This document shows, in pieces, positions 5,703-7,556 of a DNA stretch of 7,556 nucleotides. The translations under genes and the position numbers were made by a program. Below the pieces are notes generated by a model, which worked only from the letters and a program-made list of their open reading frames with translations, made no database searches and was not told where the DNA came from. Origin of the DNA: Pseudomonadota bacterium (GTDB lineage Bacteria; Pseudomonadota; Alphaproteobacteria; Acetobacterales; Acetobacteraceae); contig JAKBCB010000170.1 of the NCBI GenBank assembly GCA_021808185.1, forward strand, positions 1 to 7,556. The letters run 5' to 3'. The number at the start of each line of letters is the position of its first letter. Position 1 is the first letter of the stretch.

Positions 5703-6361
5703 CGGCGCTCGCCGTCCGCCCCCGCCCAGCCGCATGCCGCAAGCGCCGCCCGCATATGTGCCGGCACCGGGGCCGTGGCCGACACCGGCGGATCGAGCGG
5801 CAGGGCGATGGCGCGGGCCAGCAGATGCAGTCTGTCGCCGCCCGGCGCCCCATAGACCGGATCGCCGAGGACGGGGCAGCCAAGAAAGGAACAATGGACG
5901 CGGACCTGATGGGTGCGCCCCGTGCGGGGCCGTATCTCCAGCCACGCCATCCCCGCGCCGCGACCGCGCACGAGAAAATCGCTGATCGCGGGCTGGCCGG
6001 CCGGATCGACCGCCATGCACCAGCCTGCCTTGTCGCTGCGCTTGAGCAGCGGCGCGTCGATCCGGCCGGCCTCCTCGGCCGGGCCGCCGCGCACCACCGC
6101 CCAATAGGTCTTCTCCGCCCGCCCGGCGGCGAAGGCGTCCTGTGCCGCCAGCAATGCAGCCCGGCGCAGCGCGACCACGAGGCAGCCGGCGGTATCGGCA
6201 TCCAGCCGGTGCGCGAGCCACGGCCCGTCCTTGCGACGGGAGAGCGCGGGGAACACGTCCTCGACGCTGGGGCCACCACGCGGGCCGGCATGGACCGGCA
6301 GCCCGGCGGGCTTGTCCAGCACGACGAAGCGCGTGTCCTGAAACAGGATCGGGATGTGCAT
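5699..6361 (-). CDS. RluA-family RNA pseudouridine synthase
   Basis: Isomerises specific uridines to pseudouridine in rRNA and/or tRNA. The 220-residue protein is the length of the short RluA type (E. coli RluA is 219) and lacks the N-terminal S4 domain of RluC/RluD. ILFQDTRFVVLDKPAGLPVHAG at 5-26 is motif I. AHRLDADTAGCLVVAL from 50 is motif II with the catalytic aspartate D54 (TAG in place of the common TSG). EKTYWAVVRG follows, and RPRTGRTHQVRVHCSFLGCP then GDPVYG forms the motif III region. The frame stays open upstream of Met1 (to 6601), but that extension overlaps trmH and matches nothing, so the ATG at 6361-6359 directly before motif I is chosen. No clear ribosome site precedes it. Its TAG overlaps the glycosyltransferase TAA (5699-5702). 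The target site (for example tRNA psi32 or 23S psi746) cannot be assigned. Confidence 0.93.
   Translation of the reverse strand: MHIPILFQDTRFVVLDKPAGLPVHAGPRGGPSVEDVFPALSRRKDGPWLAHRLDADTAGCLVVALRRAALLAAQDAFAAGRAEKTYWAVVRGGPAEEAGRIDAPLLKRSDKAGWCMAVDPAGQPAISDFLVRGRGAGMAWLEIRPRTGRTHQVRVHCSFLGCPVLGDPVYGAPGGDRLHLLARAIALPLDPPVSATAPVPAHMRAALAACGWAGADGERR
5702..5715. repeat. Short perfect inverted repeat at the convergent gene ends
   Basis: ACGGCG and CGCCGT flank a CT spacer, which is better read as a 5-bp stem ACGGC/GCCGT with a GCTC loop. It begins at the last base of the glycosyltransferase stop and lies within the final codons of the convergent pseudouridine synthase. There is no T-run on either side, so it is only a weak candidate for a bidirectional transcription stop. 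Confidence 0.4.
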
Positions 6362-6408
6362 GCGGGCCGCACGTTGACAGCAGCGCGAAGCTGGCGGAAG
6401 CCGCCGCG

Positions 6409-7122
6409 ATGAAACACGATGTGATCTGCGGCGCGCAGGCGGTGGCCGCCCTGTTTGCCCGCCGCCCGGACGACGCGCTGCGGCTGTTCTACCTCGCCGA
6501 GCAGCGCCATGCCGTCGGGCCATGGTGTGCCACCATGGCCGCGGCCAAGAAGCCGTACCGGCTGGTGGACGCGGCCGAACTGGAGAAGGTGGCGGCGACA
6601 TCGCACCATGGCGGCGTGGCCGTGGTGGCCAGGCCGCGCGCGCTGAGCAATTTCGATGCGACCAAGCCGCCGCGCGGCAAGTTCCTGCTGGTGCTGGACG
6701 GCATCGGCAACCCGCACAATCTGGGCGCCATCGCCCGCTCCGCCGCGTTCTTCAATTGTCCGACATTGCTGATCGGCGAGGGTTTTGGGGCCGCCATGCC
6801 CTCCGGCGCGGCTTACCGGACAGCCGAGGGCGGGCTCGAATATCTCGACCTGTATCGCACCCGCGATCTGCCGGCCGCGTTGGCGGCGCTGGAGCCCTAT
6901 TACCGCACCGTCGCCGCCACGCTTTCGCGCGAGGCGGTGGCGCTGCCGGAACTGCCGCGCGACCGGCCGCTGGCGCTGGTGCTGGGCAACGAGGAGTCCG
7001 GCTGCTCGCCGGAGGTGCTGGCGGTCTGCCGCCGGCAGGTACGCATCCCCGGCAGCAAGCGGGTGCAGAGCCTGAACGTGGCGCAGGCCGCCGCCGTGCT
7101 GCTGCACGCGCTGTGCGGCTAG
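6409..7122 (+). CDS. TrmH/SpoU-family RNA 2'-O-ribose methyltransferase
   Basis: Transfers a methyl group from S-adenosylmethionine to a ribose 2'-OH in rRNA or tRNA. The 237-residue protein starts with a short substrate-binding domain (DVICGAQAVAALFARRPDD from 4, and TSHHGGVAVVA near 64-74). The SPOUT trefoil-knot domain follows. Motif 1 is LVLDGIGNPHNLGAIARSAAFF, with the conserved N and R. Motif 2 is LALVLGNEESGCSPEVL, and motif 3 is RIPGSKRVQSLNVAQAAAVLLHAL. All three SAM and knot motifs are intact. The style is close to RlmB and YfiF-type members, and the exact target nucleotide is unknown. GGAAG at 6396-6400, 8 bases before the ATG, supports the start. It is divergent from the pseudouridine synthase with only 47 bases between starts, pairing two RNA-modification genes. 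The dehydrogenase gene follows 25 bases after its stop. Confidence 0.93.
   Translation: MKHDVICGAQAVAALFARRPDDALRLFYLAEQRHAVGPWCATMAAAKKPYRLVDAAELEKVAATSHHGGVAVVARPRALSNFDATKPPRGKFLLVLDGIGNPHNLGAIARSAAFFNCPTLLIGEGFGAAMPSGAAYRTAEGGLEYLDLYRTRDLPAALAALEPYYRTVAATLSREAVALPELPRDRPLALVLGNEESGCSPEVLAVCRRQVRIPGSKRVQSLNVAQAAAVLLHALCG
6518..6540 (+). repeat. Perfect 10-bp inverted repeat inside the methyltransferase gene
   Basis: GGCCATGGTG (6518-6527) and CACCATGGCC (6531-6540) are exact reverse complements around a TGC spacer, about 110 bases after the ATG. Further copies of each arm lie downstream: CACCATGGC at 6604-6612 and GGCCGTGGTG at 6618-6627. Alternative pairings are therefore possible. No T-run follows. 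Confidence 0.6.
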
Positions 7123-7147
7123 GCGCCGGCGTGGCAGGCTGCGCGGC

Positions 7148-7556
7148 ATGCGAATCCATGTCCAGACCCGCCCCGAGGATGCCGATTTCGCCTTGACGCC
7201 GGCGCAATGGCACGAAGCCGCCGCACGCGCGGGCGAACCCGCGCACGCGCTGAGCTTCGGCAGCAGCCCCGCCGACTGGGAGGCGGTGCGCGGCGAGGTG
7301 GAACTGCTGGTCGGCGGCACCGGCGCGCTGCGCGGGCTGGGCAGGCTGCGGGCACCGGCCCTGCGCGCCGTGTTCGTCGCCGCCGCCGGGGTGGACGGGC
7401 TGGCCCCGTTCGACTGGCTGCCGGAGGGTGCGATGCTGCTGAACAATCGCGGCACGCACGCCGCGAAGGCCGGCGAATACATCGCCATGGCGGTGCTGAT
7501 GCTGGCCGCGCGCATGCCCGCGATGATGACGGCGCAGCGCGAAGGCCAATGGCGGC
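7148..7556 (+). CDS. D-2-hydroxyacid dehydrogenase, N-terminal 136 residues (cut by right edge)
   Basis: The frame runs from the ATG at 7148 to the edge without a stop. The visible part is the N-terminal substrate domain of NAD(P)-dependent D-isomer-specific 2-hydroxyacid dehydrogenases, which interconvert 2-keto acids and D-2-hydroxy acids. Typical features are strand-turn elements such as VELLVGGTGAL and the segment LRAVFVAAAGVDGLAPFDWLP, corresponding to 'LKWVQSTSAGVD..LP' in homologues. LLNNRGTHAAKAGEYIAMAVL follows, like 'LTNARGVHG..IAEYVLAA', and then RMPAMMTAQREGQWR leading toward the cofactor domain. The Rossmann domain and the catalytic Arg/Glu/His lie outside the window, so the substrate cannot be assigned. 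Only a weak ribosome site (GCAGG, 7133-7137) is seen. It starts 25 bases after the methyltransferase stop and may be co-transcribed. There is no functional link to the rhamnose genes. Confidence 0.85.
   Translation, partial: MRIHVQTRPEDADFALTPAQWHEAAARAGEPAHALSFGSSPADWEAVRGEVELLVGGTGALRGLGRLRAPALRAVFVAAAGVDGLAPFDWLPEGAMLLNNRGTHAAKAGEYIAMAVLMLAARMPAMMTAQREGQWR

Noticed and set aside
6374..6379. Perfect TTGACA that could be a -35 element for the methyltransferase gene
   Set aside because: The position 17 bases downstream reads GAAGCC, not a -10. Any start from it would fall at or inside the coding region, leaving no leader for the ribosome site at 6396-6400.
4955..6412. Plus-strand open frame of 485 codons across the glycosyltransferase and the complement of the pseudouridine synthase
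   Set aside because: It is a shadow frame with no recognised domain. It matters only because a one-base gain at the G7 tract would shift translation into it.
5497..7515. Long minus-strand open frame of 672 codons
   Set aside because: It overlaps the pseudouridine synthase in another frame and lies antisense to the methyltransferase and the end of the glycosyltransferase, all of which show clear family motifs. Its translation is Arg/Ala/Pro-rich with no domain, as expected for a shadow frame in GC-rich DNA.
1..7556. CRISPR arrays, insertion sequences, phage or defence genes
   Set aside because: No spaced direct repeats, transposase motifs, terminal inverted repeats or target-site duplications were seen. 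All long coding regions are accounted for by metabolic, glycan or RNA-modification genes.

Overview
The window looks like a piece of a GC-rich alphaproteobacterial chromosome, probably Acetobacteraceae or a relative in the Rhodospirillales. This rests on the strong G/C bias at third codon positions, tightly packed genes with 4-base start/stop overlaps, and the style of the dTDP-rhamnose enzymes. The lineage is an inference, since no marker gene is present.

Layout. (1) Positions 1-1097, minus strand: the 5' end of an unrecognised protein (cut by the left edge) lies downstream of a complete hexapeptide-repeat acyltransferase. (2) Positions 1098-1368: a 271-base divergent intergenic region, the only sizeable non-coding stretch and visibly less GC-rich in its middle. 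(3) Positions 1369-5702, plus strand: a compact five-gene operon. It holds rfbB, rfbA, rfbC and rfbD, the full set converting glucose-1-phosphate to dTDP-L-rhamnose, followed by a family 2 glycosyltransferase of the rhamnosyltransferase-like type. (4) Positions 5699-6361, minus strand: an RluA-type pseudouridine synthase whose stop codon overlaps that of the glycosyltransferase. (5) Positions 6409-7122, plus strand: a TrmH/SpoU-family RNA 2'-O-methyltransferase. (6) Positions 7148-7556, plus strand: the N-terminal part of a D-2-hydroxyacid dehydrogenase, cut by the right edge.

How it works together. RfbA activates glucose-1-phosphate with dTTP, RfbB dehydrates it, RfbC epimerises it and RfbD reduces it to dTDP-L-rhamnose. 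The glycosyltransferase encoded directly behind is the likely consumer of that donor. The divergent acyltransferase and the partial gene probably belong to the same surface-polysaccharide locus. The gene order B-A-C-D-glycosyltransferase matches, from memory, the polABCDE pellicle operon of Acetobacter. The right-hand genes are unrelated housekeeping functions (RNA modification, a dehydrogenase), so the polysaccharide locus appears to end at 5702.

I found no CRISPR array, tRNA, rRNA, insertion sequence or convincing new system. The observations most worth a second look are a G7 tract in the glycosyltransferase gene, which could allow phase variation, and two unusually perfect intragenic hairpins, one at the end of the acyltransferase gene and one inside the methyltransferase gene.
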